Shown here: positions 54,036-63,206 of the stretch, piece after piece
Position numbering within the stretch: position 1 is the stretch's first letter
How the letters are laid out: each line of letters starts with the position of its first letter
Assembly: GCF_007990445.1 (NCBI RefSeq)
Contig: NZ_AP019841.1
Span: 434,001 to 498,000 of the forward strand
Reading direction: 5' to 3'
Source: Leptotrichia wadei
GTDB taxonomy: Bacteria > Fusobacteriota > Fusobacteriia > Fusobacteriales > Leptotrichiaceae
Length of the DNA: 64,000 bases
The notes under the pieces: model-generated
What the model was told of the DNA's origin: nothing
Seen by the model: the letters and a program-made list of their open reading frames with translations, nothing else
Databases searched by the model: none
Translations under genes and position numbers: made by a program

Positions 54036-57000
54036 ATGAGAAGAACTAAATGGGCTGAAAAAATTATTCCTAATCCACGACAGGAAAGGGAATATATTGA
54101 AAGGGACAATAAACAAAATTTTGATGATAAAACAAAAAGGATAAAAAAAAGCGGAAATAAAAAACAAATTATGGAAAATTCAAATTTGAGTTCCCTGATT
54201 GATAATGATATTTTGAAAATACTTTATTCACGGGGCATAACAACTGAGAAGGAAGTGATTGAGTTTTTAAATCCTAAAATGGAGAATATTCAAGATCCTT
54301 ATGGGCTGCAGGATATGGAAAAGACGGTTTTGGAAATTGAAAGAGCAATAGAGGAGCAGAAAAATATCTGGATATTTGGGGATTATGATGTAGATGGGAT
54401 TACTTCAACTTCGATTTTGTATATGGCACTAAAGGAGCTTGGGGCTGAAAATGTGAATTATTATATTCCGATTCGGGATGAAGGATATGGTCTGAATAAC
54501 GAGGCTTTGAAGAAAATAAAAGATTCGGGGGCAGATTTAGTAATTACTGTAGATTGCGGGATTACGGCATTTCCGGAAGTGGAATTTGCAAATTCTATAG
54601 ATTTGCCGATAATTATTACAGATCATCATAATTTGCATGGCGGAAAAGTTCCGGCTGCTGTTGCAGTTGTTAATCCAAAACGTTTTGAAAATGAATTTTC
54701 ATTTGAGTTTCTGGCGGGAGTTGGGACTATTTTCATGGTAATTCTTTGTCTTTATGAAAGAATCGGGAAAAAGGCAAAAGCATATAAATATCTTGATTTG
54801 GTGGCGATTGGAACAGTTGCAGACATTGTGCCGCTGGTGGAGGAAAACAGGATTTTGACAAAATTTGGTCTGGAGCAGCTTAGCCGTTCTAAAAATAAGG
54901 GGCTTAGATTTTTGCTCTACAAGCTGTTTAGTACCCAAAATTCGGATTTTAATGAGAAAACTGAATACAATTCGTATGATGTGGGCTTTATCATAGCGCC
55001 TGTCTTTAATGCGGCTGGAAGGTTAAAAGATGCAAAAATGGTTGTAAAACTGCTAATTTCTGATAATGACAGGGAAATTGAGATAATCGTAAAGGAACTT
55101 ATCAATAAGAATTTTGAGCGGAAAGAACTGCAGAATGAAATTGTGGAGAAAGTGGAAAAGCATATTGAAGAAAACGATTTGAAGGAAGATTATGTAATTG
55201 TAGACTATTCACCTGAATATCACCACGGAGTAATTGGTATAGCGGCTTCCAAAATTGTGGATAAATATTACAAGCCTGCGATTATTATTGAAGTGAAGGA
55301 AGATGAAGGGATAGCAGTTGGATCTTGCCGAAGTATCGGGAATTTTAATATTTTGGAGGCGTTGCAGTCGATGCCTGAACTTTTTTTGAAGTTTGGAGGA
55401 CATTCTGGAGCGGCTGGATTTACGATTGGAATAAAAAATTTGGAATTATTTAAGGAAAAAATTAATAAATTTGCAAAGACAAAACTGAAGGAAGAGGATT
55501 TTGTGAAAATAATAGAAATTGACAAGCAAATTCCGATTCAAAAGGTTTCTTATGAATTTTTTCAAGTGATAGAACTTTTAAAGCCGTTTGGCTTCGGAAA
55601 TCCAATGCCAACTTTTAGGACAAATAATGTACTTTTTGAAAATATAAAGTTCATTGGAGAAAATAAGAATCATATAATGTTTGACATAAAGCAGAAAGGA
55701 TTTTTTAGCAGAAATGCTGTCTGGTTCAATTCTGGAGAATATTTTAAGAAACTGAATGAAAATCTGTTTTATGATATTGTTTACAAGTTAAAGACAGAAA
55801 TGTTTCAAGATAGATATTATACAAAGGTGTATATTGAGGATGTAAAGGTGTCACAGTTAAAAGATGATACTTTTTCCTATTATCATTCTCTTTTTAATAC
55901 ATCTTTTCCAATGAAGTCAATTTTTTATACAAATATTGAGCTGGATTTAGAAAAGAAAATTACGATGAAAATGGAATTTGATCAAGTTTCACTTTTTCAG
56001 GGGAGAAAATTTATTGGACGGCTTGATTACAGTGTTTCAAATCTGTTAATACTATTGAATCAGTATTATAATTGGAATTTTACTGTGAAAATTGAAGATG
56101 TGAAGCAGGCTGCCAGTCATAGCATTGTAAATATTTTGATAAAAAGGGATTACAGCTTTAAATGCTACGATCATACACAGGTTGGAATTTTTAGGAAAAT
56201 AAAGGAATTTCTGATTGGAAAAATGGAATATAATACTCAAACTAAAAATTTACTTTCCCAATTTTTCAGACAAAATAAAAACTTGATTGTAAAAAATATA
56301 TTTAATGAAGATGAAAAGTATAAATATAAAATGTCGAACTTTGAGAACTTTTTGCTTACAATTGGGATTTATTATAAAAAAACAACTAATAAAAAAAGTC
56401 AGATTGTAATAAGTTCAGAAAAGAAGCCAGCTTTTAATAATTTTATAAAATCGTATTTTGACATAAATGAAGAATATTCGGAAAATGATTATCCATTTAC
56501 ATTGTTTTACAATTATAAAGATACACAAGAGCTGGAAAATATTATAAAGTCGGATTTTAGCCTGCAAAATGAAATTAATTATGAGATTGATGAAAATGTT
56601 CAAAGTTCTGAAGTTAATGAAAATAGCGAAAGTTTTGAAACTAAGGAAGAGTTGAAACAGCTGGAATATAAGAAAATCGAAGGAATTGAATTAAAAAATA
56701 GTCAGGCAGAAAATCAAAGTGAAGATCAGGAAAATTTAGGTGAAAATGAAATTGAAGATGAAAAAGAAAATCAAGAATTTGGAAAAAGATTTTGTGTAAT
56801 AGTAAATTCTGAAAATTTTATGATAAAAACTGAAAATTTCGATGAAAGTAATATTAAAGAGCTGAATATTCAAATTGAAGTGCCTGAAAATGTAGTATTT
56901 TTACAGGATTCTACAAAAAAGGAAAGAAAAAATGCAAAAAATATTTTTTTGGAATATTTGCCGATTGAGAAAAAAATTAAGTTGAAAAAATTATTGGAAG

Positions 57001-57047
57001 ATGGAGAAAAAATTTTTTCTGATTATTCAGTTAATGAGATTTTATGA
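54036..57047 (+). CDS. recJ: Single-stranded-DNA exonuclease RecJ, long form
   Basis: 5'-3' ssDNA exonuclease for recombination and mismatch/base-excision repair. Start MRRTKWAEKIIPNPRQERE with GAGGGGA ribosome site. DHH-domain motifs: GDYDVDGITS (Asp116 on), TVDCGITAF, TDHHNLHGG (Asp196-His198), then DHHA1 with GKFGGHSGAAGF-like FGGHSGAAGF near residue 455, and an OB-like region. At 1,003 aa it is far longer than the usual 560-800: after about residue 690 there is a Fusobacteria-like extension, ending in an E/N/Q-rich low-complexity stretch and a final VVFLQDSTKKERKN domain. Stop overlaps the frame of the next gene. Confidence 0.93.
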   Translation: MRRTKWAEKIIPNPRQEREYIERDNKQNFDDKTKRIKKSGNKKQIMENSNLSSLIDNDILKILYSRGITTEKEVIEFLNPKMENIQDPYGLQDMEKTVLEIERAIEEQKNIWIFGDYDVDGITSTSILYMALKELGAENVNYYIPIRDEGYGLNNEALKKIKDSGADLVITVDCGITAFPEVEFANSIDLPIIITDHHNLHGGKVPAAVAVVNPKRFENEFSFEFLAGVGTIFMVILCLYERIGKKAKAYKYLDLVAIGTVADIVPLVEENRILTKFGLEQLSRSKNKGLRFLLYKLFSTQNSDFNEKTEYNSYDVGFIIAPVFNAAGRLKDAKMVVKLLISDNDREIEIIVKELINKNFERKELQNEIVEKVEKHIEENDLKEDYVIVDYSPEYHHGVIGIAASKIVDKYYKPAIIIEVKEDEGIAVGSCRSIGNFNILEALQSMPELFLKFGGHSGAAGFTIGIKNLELFKEKINKFAKTKLKEEDFVKIIEIDKQIPIQKVSYEFFQVIELLKPFGFGNPMPTFRTNNVLFENIKFIGENKNHIMFDIKQKGFFSRNAVWFNSGEYFKKLNENLFYDIVYKLKTEMFQDRYYTKVYIEDVKVSQLKDDTFSYYHSLFNTSFPMKSIFYTNIELDLEKKITMKMEFDQVSLFQGRKFIGRLDYSVSNLLILLNQYYNWNFTVKIEDVKQAASHSIVNILIKRDYSFKCYDHTQVGIFRKIKEFLIGKMEYNTQTKNLLSQFFRQNKNLIVKNIFNEDEKYKYKMSNFENFLLTIGIYYKKTTNKKSQIVISSEKKPAFNNFIKSYFDINEEYSENDYPFTLFYNYKDTQELENIIKSDFSLQNEINYEIDENVQSSEVNENSESFETKEELKQLEYKKIEGIELKNSQAENQSEDQENLGENEIEDEKENQEFGKRFCVIVNSENFMIKTENFDESNIKELNIQIEVPENVVFLQDSTKKERKNAKNIFLEYLPIEKKIKLKKLLEDGEKIFSDYSVNEIL

Positions 57048-57064
57048 AAATAAGGAGAAAATGT

Positions 57065-57964
57065 ATGAAAAAATTAAAAGAGGCTATTTTGGTTTACAAT
57101 CCAAAATCTGGAAATGCCAATATAATTTTAAGCAATTTTGATTTAATCACGACAAAACTGCTGGAAAAAGGGATTACATTGACACTTTATAGTATAAATA
57201 AGGATTATGACCTATTTACAGAAATTTTAAAAAATGAAAAATATGATATTTTGATTTTATCAGGTGGAGATGGAACATTAAGCCGTTGTTTAAGCGAACT
57301 TTACTCTAAAAATATTGAATTTCCAGAAGTTGCAATATTTCCAACGGGAACATCAAACGATTTTGCAAAAGCATTGAAATTTGAAGAAAATATTGAAAAC
57401 TGGATAGAGAAAATTACAGATAAAAGTGCCAAAAATATTGATTTTGGGTTAATTAATGGAAAAACGGTATTCTTGTCATCGTATGCTGGCGGACTGTTTA
57501 CTAAAATTTCCTACAATACGGACAAGACATTGAAAAAAACGTTTGGAAAAATTGCCTATTACATGAATGGGCTTGGAGAACTTACAAATATAAAGACTTT
57601 TGACTTGGATATTGTGCTGGATGGGAATAAAACAATTAAGGAAAAGGCTATTTTATATGCAATTCTGAATGGAAAAAGTGTTGGCGGATTTGAAAATGTA
57701 ATTGATGAAGCCAGTATGAATGACGGATTTATGGATATTTTAATCGTAAAAAACATTGATAATCCGATGGATATTCCAAAAATTCTAATCGACTTAATGA
57801 ACAGTAATTTGACAAATAACGATTATATCCGAACTTTACAAGCCAAAAAATGCGAAATAAAAAAAGTTTTCGAAGAAATTAACGTAAGCATTGATGGAGA
57901 AGAAGGAGAAAATATGGATGTAAAAATTGAGTTTATTAGCCGAAAATTAAAAATTTTTTGCTAA
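57065..57964 (+). CDS. Diacylglycerol kinase-family lipid kinase (YegS/DgkB-like)
   Basis: Soluble lipid kinase, 299 aa from ATG 57065 (MKKLKEAILVYNPKSGNAN) with AAGGAG 7 nt upstream; the longer in-frame start at 57044 overlaps recJ and lacks a site. LVYNPKSGN phosphate loop, LSGGDGTLSRCL (nucleotide-binding GGDGT), FPTGTSNDFAKAL and the C-terminal NVSIDGEEGENM are conserved. Product probably phosphatidic acid or a related phosphorylated lipid. Co-transcribed with recJ. Confidence 0.88.
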   Translation: MKKLKEAILVYNPKSGNANIILSNFDLITTKLLEKGITLTLYSINKDYDLFTEILKNEKYDILILSGGDGTLSRCLSELYSKNIEFPEVAIFPTGTSNDFAKALKFEENIENWIEKITDKSAKNIDFGLINGKTVFLSSYAGGLFTKISYNTDKTLKKTFGKIAYYMNGLGELTNIKTFDLDIVLDGNKTIKEKAILYAILNGKSVGGFENVIDEASMNDGFMDILIVKNIDNPMDIPKILIDLMNSNLTNNDYIRTLQAKKCEIKKVFEEINVSIDGEEGENMDVKIEFISRKLKIFC

Positions 57965-58307
57965 AAAAATTCGCAATATAAGAGAACTCTAATCCAAAAA
58001 ATAAAACAATTAATTGAAATTTGGAAATCATAAAGGTATAATATAATAAATAAAATATTGTATAGGAGTGTATTTTATAAAAAAAATTATTTTTAATTTT
58101 GATATTTACAATTGTCTACAGTAAGTTGTGAATTGTTTAGTAAGAGTTATTGAGATGACATAAATAAATCTAGGATAGAAGAAGGTAGAAGATGTTATTG
58201 AAGAGGTGATGGAAATGTTTAGTGTAAGGACAAATATGAAAATCGAGTTTATTAATGTGTGATTTAAGAAAAATAGATTGATGAATGTAAAAGTGGGAAT
58301 TTTGGGA
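57965..58307 (+). other. Intergenic region with possible decayed lipoprotein start
   Basis: No intact gene. Around 58078-58130 a ribosome-like TAGGAG is followed by a KKLFLILIFTIVYSKL-like signal sequence without a start codon and with an early stop, and around 58230-58260 a short stretch resembles the 3' end of the lipid kinase gene (KIEFI). Probably remnants. Confidence 0.25.
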
Positions 58308-58336
58308 TTGAATTTTTTTGGAAAAAATGATATAAT
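58308..58336 (+). promoter_or_regulatory. Promoter of the 58343 small RNA
   Basis: TTGAAT (58308-58313), 17-nt spacer, TATAAT (58331-58336). Confidence 0.75.
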
Positions 58337-58342
58337 AACTTC

Positions 58343-58424
58343 GAATAAAAAACCTGTTCAGGTTAGTGTAAAATTAAAAATGCGAGAAAAAGGCTTTATT
58401 CTTTATTGAATAGGGCTTTTTTTT
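58343..58424 (+). ncRNA. Candidate small RNA antitoxin for the 58490 peptide gene
   Basis: About 82-nt predicted RNA between the promoter at 58308 and a T-tailed hairpin (stem around 58391-58420, eight T). It contains CCTGTTCAGG (58353-58362) and AGTGTAA (58365-58371), complementary to 58460-58478 of the downstream mRNA: 10 pairs including one G-U, two mismatches, then 7 pairs, covering the first three bases of the AGGAGG site. Same strand and tandem to its target. Confidence 0.55.
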
Positions 58425-58434
58425 GTGATATAAT
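58406..58434 (+). promoter_or_regulatory. Promoter of the 58490 peptide gene
   Basis: TTGAAT (58406-58411), 17-nt spacer, TATAAT (58429-58434): same boxes and spacing as the small RNA promoter, with its -35 inside that RNA's terminator. Confidence 0.75.
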
Positions 58435-58489
58435 TGTCTGTCAAGGAACGCAACCTTGATTACACTTTCTTGAACAGGAGGTGGTAATA

Positions 58490-58561
58490 ATGGCAAATTG
58501 GGATTTGACTGTTTTAGCAGTTGTAATCGTATTGTTTTTGATTTTTAGCAGTCAAAAATAG
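58490..58561 (+). CDS. 23-aa hydrophobic peptide, candidate type I toxin
   Basis: 23 residues, MANWDLTVLAVVIVLFLIF then SSQK: a single predicted membrane helix. AGGAGG (58476-58481) is 8 nt before the ATG, near ideal. The leader carries hairpin TCAAGG/CCTTGA (58441-58446 with 58454-58459), and its own terminator follows the gene. The same length and layout as the 39364 peptide, with little sequence identity beyond a hydrophobic IVLF core. Type I toxin is the best-supported reading; a small membrane regulator is the alternative. Confidence 0.6.
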   Translation: MANWDLTVLAVVIVLFLIFSSQK

Positions 58562-58596
58562 CAGTTGAATTCTTGTCTTATTGTCCTCACCTTTTG

Positions 58597-58628
58597 CCTG
58601 CCAGTTTAATTTAGCTGGCAGGTTTTTT
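58597..58628 (+). terminator. Terminator of the 58490 peptide gene
   Basis: Perfect 8-bp stem CCTGCCAG/CTGGCAGG (58597-58604 with 58615-58622) and six T. Confidence 0.9.
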
Positions 58629-58764
58629 GTAATTTTTAAAATTATGTTATTGAAATAAAATAGATTGATATTAGAAAATTTTATTGCAAGGTTAAAATAT
58701 GAAATGTCATGTTCTAATAAAAAAAGGAAATTTAAATTTTTAATAAATTTTTTATAAAAATGTT

Positions 58765-58792
58765 TTGAATTTTTACAAAAATATGGTATAGT
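58765..58792 (+). promoter_or_regulatory. Promoter of the branching enzyme gene
   Basis: TTGAAT (58765-58770), 16-nt spacer, TATAGT (58787-58792), about 43 nt before the ATG. Confidence 0.65.
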
Positions 58793-58835
58793 TATAGTAT
58801 ATAAAAAAAATTTAGAAAGGTATGGAGGAAAAATT

Positions 58836-60425
58836 ATGAATGGATATTTTAGTCTTGTTTTACATGCACACTTGCCGTATGTAAGACATCCAGAGTATAA
58901 AGAATTTTTAGAAGAAGATTGGTTATATGAAGCGATTACGGAAACGTATATCCCTTTACTTGAAATGTTTGAAAATTTAACGAGAGATAACATTCCTTGG
59001 AATATAACTATTACAATGTCTGGAACGCTTGTAAATATGCTAAATGATGGTTTATTGCGTGAAAGATATCTTCGTCATATGAATAAATTAGTTGAATTCT
59101 GTGAAAATGAAGTGGAAAGACTAAGTCCATATCCTGACATGCTAAATGTTGCAAAACATAATTTATGGTTCAATACTAGAGCAAGACAAGTATTTGAAGA
59201 AAAGTACAACAAAGATTTAGTGGGGGCATTTAGAAAATTTCAAGATCAGGGTAACTTAGAAATCATTCCAGTTACAGCAACACATGGATTTTTGCCAGTT
59301 ATGAAAGACTATCCTGAAGCAGTAAACGCTCAAGTGCTTATGGCAAAAAAAGATTATATTAAAAATTTTGGAAGAGATCCGAAGGGAATTTGGCTAGCTG
59401 AATGTGCCTATTATCCAGGACAAGATAAGTTCTTGGAAAAACACGGAATAAGATACTTCCTAGTTGATGCGCATGGAATTATGCATAGTGATCCACGTCC
59501 AGTTTATGGTATTTATTCACCAGTTTACACTAAGAATTATGTAGCTGCATTTGCCAGAGATTTGGAATCATCAGAACAAGTTTGGAGTTCTGAATCAGGA
59601 TATCCAGGAGATGGACTTTACCGTGAATTCCATAAGGATGCAGGATATGAACTAGATTATGAACTTGTAAAACCTTACTTGCACAGTGATGGAGTAAGAA
59701 GAAACATAGGAATAAAATATCATGCAATAACAGATAAGAAAGGAACTTATAAAGCAGTTTATAATCCGCAGGCAGCAGCAGATAGAGCAAAAGAACATGC
59801 TTATAACTTTGTATTCAATCGTTCAAAACAGATTGAATATCTTGCTTCAAAAATGAAATATAGAAAACCTATCGTAGTGTCACCTTATGATGCTGAATTA
59901 TATGGACACTGGTGGTACGAAGGGCCTATATTCCTAGAATGGGTATTCAGAGCAATAGCTGAATCTGATTTTTCTACAATAACACCATACAAATATTTAC
60001 AAAAATACCCTACAAACCAAATAGTTGACGTAAGTATGTCAAGCTGGGGAGCAAACGGTTATTACGATGTTTGGATAGATGGTTCAAATGACTATGCGTA
60101 CAGACATTTACATAAAGCTGCACAAAAGATGATAGAACTGGCAAATGGAAGAGAACCTTACAACGAATTGGAATACAGAGCATTAAACCAAGCTGCAAGG
60201 GAATTGTTAATGGCACAAACTTCTTGCTGGGAATTTATAATGTATACTGGAACAATGGTTGGTTATGCTCACAAGAAAATAAGTGACCACATTCATAGAT
60301 TATTCAAAATTTATGAAGATTACAAGAATGGCAACTTGGATGAAAGCTGGTTAAGAGAAATTGAAAGCAGAGATAATATTTTCCCAGAAGTGGATTATAG
60401 AGTTTATAGAACTGACTGGCTATAG
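58836..60425 (+). CDS. GH57-family 1,4-alpha-glucan branching enzyme
   Basis: Creates alpha-1,6 branches in glycogen, 529 aa. N terminus YFSLVLHAHLPYVRHPE is the GH57 signature with the active-site His pair; GIWLAECAYYPGQDKFLEKH holds the nucleophile Glu region and SPYDAELYGHWWYEGP the acid/base Asp. The C-terminal DUF1957-type domain includes ELLMAQTSCWEFIM. It is not the common GH13 GlgB. The phosphorylase at 25067 degrades the same polymer. GGAGG ribosome site. Confidence 0.92.
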   Translation: MNGYFSLVLHAHLPYVRHPEYKEFLEEDWLYEAITETYIPLLEMFENLTRDNIPWNITITMSGTLVNMLNDGLLRERYLRHMNKLVEFCENEVERLSPYPDMLNVAKHNLWFNTRARQVFEEKYNKDLVGAFRKFQDQGNLEIIPVTATHGFLPVMKDYPEAVNAQVLMAKKDYIKNFGRDPKGIWLAECAYYPGQDKFLEKHGIRYFLVDAHGIMHSDPRPVYGIYSPVYTKNYVAAFARDLESSEQVWSSESGYPGDGLYREFHKDAGYELDYELVKPYLHSDGVRRNIGIKYHAITDKKGTYKAVYNPQAAADRAKEHAYNFVFNRSKQIEYLASKMKYRKPIVVSPYDAELYGHWWYEGPIFLEWVFRAIAESDFSTITPYKYLQKYPTNQIVDVSMSSWGANGYYDVWIDGSNDYAYRHLHKAAQKMIELANGREPYNELEYRALNQAARELLMAQTSCWEFIMYTGTMVGYAHKKISDHIHRLFKIYEDYKNGNLDESWLREIESRDNIFPEVDYRVYRTDWL

Positions 60426-60450
60426 TTTTAATGTAAAAAATAATAAATTT

Positions 60451-60477
60451 AAGGAGTGTTTTTTGACATTCCTTTTT
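60451..60477 (+). terminator. Terminator of the branching enzyme gene
   Basis: Stem AAGGAGTG/CATTCCTT (60451-60458 with 60467-60474, one G-U), T run after. Confidence 0.65.
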
Positions 60478-60593
60478 AAATTAACTGGAAAAAATAAATA
60501 TTTTATTTGATTTTAAAGGTAAATTAGTATAAAATGTATCTGATAATTTATTTTTTAAATAGAATTTAGTATAAAAAATGGAAATGGGGAAAG

Positions 60594-62054
60594 ATGGATA
60601 ATAAAAATTTATTAAAGGGTACAATGGTTTATTCCCTTATGAATTTAGTTACGAAAATGGGTTCGTTTGTTTTTTTGCCGATAATAACGAGATTGCTGAC
60701 ACAGGAGGAATTTGGGATTGTAGGAACATTAGCTCCGATTACTTCGTTGTTTACAGTGATTTTGGGATTAGGGCTATATAATGCTCAGATGAAAAAATAT
60801 GTGGATTTGAAGGAAAGTGAAGATGAGTTTGGAAGCTATATGTTTTCTTCAACTTTGATAATAGTTGTTTTTAATATTTTAACGTATATTTTTTTATTTA
60901 CGCCAATGGCTCAAAAACTGTTTTCATACATTGTGGATTTAAGCAAAGTAAGCTACTATCCCTTAATAATTGTCAGTATTTTAATTGCCACAGCGAATGC
61001 TTTTAATAATCTTTCAACAACTTTGTTTAGAATGAAGAGAATGTATATGAAAGTGGCGATAGGGAGTGTTATAAGTCTTTTTACAACTTATATTCTGGCA
61101 ATTTATTTTATAAAATATTTGAAATGGGGAGTTTTTGGAAATCAGTTTGCAAATTTAGTTGCATTGCTTGTAGTCTTTTTATTTTATTTTAAAGATTATT
61201 TTGGAAAATTTAGATTTAAGCTGAATTTTGATTATGTGAAATATTCGCTGCGGAATGGATTACCACTTATTTTTATTGAACTTACAGACCAAGTTGTAAA
61301 TTTAAGTGACAGGCTTGTTTTGGCAAAATTTGTTTCTCTTGCAGTAGTTGGGGGATATACGCTTGCCTTTACTGGAGGAAGGGTTTTGTCGGTTGTTACA
61401 GGCTCTTTTGTGAATAGCTGGACGCCGGAGTTTTATGAGGCGATGAAAGAGGATAAGACAAATCCAACAATAACGAGAAGCGTAGAAAATTTTATTGCGA
61501 TTATTTCCTTTGCCTGTGTAATTGCCCAGTTATTTGCTCCAGAGGGAATAAAATTAATATTTCCAAAAAGTTATTATCAGGCAATTAATTATATGCCATT
61601 AATTTTGGCTGGAATTGTAATACAGGCATTATTTTGCCTAGATTATTTTTTCCATTTTCACGAAGATAGCATATACATTTTTTATTTTACAATGTTTGCA
61701 ATGATATTTAATTTAGCTGGAAATATAATATTTATACCGAAGTTTCCTGAAATTGGTCCGATTATTGCGGCATGGACTACATTGCTTGCCTTTTTGTTCA
61801 GGGCGATAATGGAAATGATGATTATAAGAAAAAAATACAAGATTTCATTTAATTACAAAAAATTATTTCTGTATTTTATAATTATTGTAAATCCTATTAT
61901 ATTTTACTTGTCAAATGATCAGCTTTCAATAGTAAAATTTGGCTTTAAAATAGTATATTTGGCAATAGTTACGAAATTACTTGTAAATAAGGAAGTTTTG
62001 GCTAAAATTACAAATCTTGTGAATGGAATAAAAAGAAAAATTATGAAACGATAA
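60594..62054 (+). CDS. Polysaccharide flippase (Wzx/MurJ-like superfamily)
   Basis: Membrane exporter of lipid-linked glycan units, 486 aa, with 12-14 hydrophobic helices. N terminus LLKGTMVYSLMNLVTKMGSF then PIITRLLTQEEFGIVGTLAP is typical of polysaccharide-biosynthesis flippases; GLPLIFIELTDQVVNLSDRLVL is the second-half repeat. It is followed 35 nt later by a family 2 glycosyltransferase, the start of what looks like a surface-glycan gene cluster continuing beyond the window. Confidence 0.88.
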   Translation: MDNKNLLKGTMVYSLMNLVTKMGSFVFLPIITRLLTQEEFGIVGTLAPITSLFTVILGLGLYNAQMKKYVDLKESEDEFGSYMFSSTLIIVVFNILTYIFLFTPMAQKLFSYIVDLSKVSYYPLIIVSILIATANAFNNLSTTLFRMKRMYMKVAIGSVISLFTTYILAIYFIKYLKWGVFGNQFANLVALLVVFLFYFKDYFGKFRFKLNFDYVKYSLRNGLPLIFIELTDQVVNLSDRLVLAKFVSLAVVGGYTLAFTGGRVLSVVTGSFVNSWTPEFYEAMKEDKTNPTITRSVENFIAIISFACVIAQLFAPEGIKLIFPKSYYQAINYMPLILAGIVIQALFCLDYFFHFHEDSIYIFYFTMFAMIFNLAGNIIFIPKFPEIGPIIAAWTTLLAFLFRAIMEMMIIRKKYKISFNYKKLFLYFIIIVNPIIFYLSNDQLSIVKFGFKIVYLAIVTKLLVNKEVLAKITNLVNGIKRKIMKR

Positions 62055-62089
62055 ATTTTAAATTTTTGGAAAATAAGGGGAATTAGAAA

Positions 62090-62625
62090 ATGAAATTTAC
62101 AGTTTTTACACCGACTTTTAATCGAAAGGAACTGCTTGAAAAATTGTATAAATCGCTTCAAAAGCAGACTTTTAAAGACTTTGAATGGCTTATTGTGGAT
62201 GATGGCTCTACTGATGGGACTAAAGAGAAAGTGGAAGAGTTTTTGAGTGAAAAAAAGTTGGAAATAAAATATTATTTTAAGGAAAATGGCGGTAAGCAGA
62301 GGGCTTATAACTTTGCGACAGAAAAGGCGAATGGGGAACTTTTTATTTGTCTTGATTCAGATGATGAATATGTGGAAAATGGGCTTGAAACTATTTTGAA
62401 ATATTGGAAAAAATATGAGAAGAATTCCGATATTGCTGGAATGGGATATTTGTCGACTTATCCAAATGGAGAAATTATCGGCTCTAGTTTTCCAGAAAAG
62501 GAAATGATCTCGACACAATTTGAAATTTATAATAAATATGGAGTTAAAGGCGATAAGGGGCTTATGTTCAGAACTGAAATTATAAAAAAATATAAATTTC
62601 CAGTTTTTGAAGATGAGAAGTTTAT
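62090..62625 (+). pseudogene. Glycosyltransferase family 2, 5' part, interrupted by IStron copy 2
   Basis: N-terminal GT-A domain of about 178 aa: FTPTFNRKELLEKLYKSL, VDDGSTDGTKEK (nucleotide-sugar site) and FICLDSDDEY (metal DxD-type). The frame runs through GLMFRTEIIKKYKFPVFEDEKF and stops 2 codons into the element (TTTATTAAATAG). Family members continue after EKF, so the gene is split. If the intron splices after TTTAT (62625), the frame would be restored on the mRNA; the other exon is beyond the window. GGGGAATTAG ribosome region. Confidence 0.85.
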
Positions 62626-63130
62626 TAAATAGTGCAAGAACACTCGCGACTTTAGTCGTGAGATGAATTGCACAAAAATTTTAGTAAGCATATAGGGAAA
62701 CTTGTATGTAGACACGGAGCAAAACCGTGCAACAAAGAAACTGAATTGCTGGGAACTCTTAAAGCTAGTATAACCACAACATAATATCTAAGTGAAAACA
62801 TGGTATAAGTGTGATGGTGGCGAAAGCAGAAAAAATATACTAGATGGTGTAAGGTTAAATCCTAAACATTATGATAATAGACAATCAGCAACTAAGCCTG
62901 AAAAGGAAAGTTCAACGACTATCCCTCGTGAGGGGAGTACAATACAAGCGATAGGTATTGGAAGTGGTTTCGCCTAAGGTACATTATGTGCTATGGATAA
63001 GATATAGTCTGTGCTTGTTAGAGATAACAAGAAGTTCATAAGAGAACTGCATAAGTAGTAGCGCACTTATGTGAACGACTTCCCACTGTTGTGGGGTTTT
63101 AAAAACTTTAAAAATATTTAAAAATAAATA
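62626..63130 (+). ncRNA. Group I intron 5' domain of IStron copy 2
   Basis: P1 can form between TTTAT|TAAA (62621-62629) and TTTAGTAAG (62680-62688), with the U at 62625 opposite G62684, the conserved wobble at the 5' splice site. P has AATTGCTGGGAAC (62744-62756), and TTGCTG pairs exactly with CAGCAA of Q (62886-62891) as P4. R is GTTCAACGACTAT (62910-62922); GACTAT pairs with ATAGTC of S (63004-63009) as P7. A CCCTC/GAGGG P7.1-like hairpin points to subgroup IA. The left-end DNA hairpin lies in the P1 loop. Confidence 0.87.
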
Positions 63131-63206
63131 AAAAATATTACTTTTTTGACAGATAAAATGTAGAATATATGGTATAATATCTCTGATGAAAAGGAGGTGA
63201 TTATAT

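Noticed and set aside
58514-58993. 159-codon minus-strand frame
   Set aside because: It covers the peptide terminator, the branching-enzyme promoter and the start of that gene in antisense; no ribosome site or family features.
62792-62977. 61-codon frame starting MKTWYKCDGGESRK
   Set aside because: It lies wholly within the group I intron core (Q, R and P7.1 segments); the amino-acid sequence is a by-product of conserved RNA structure.
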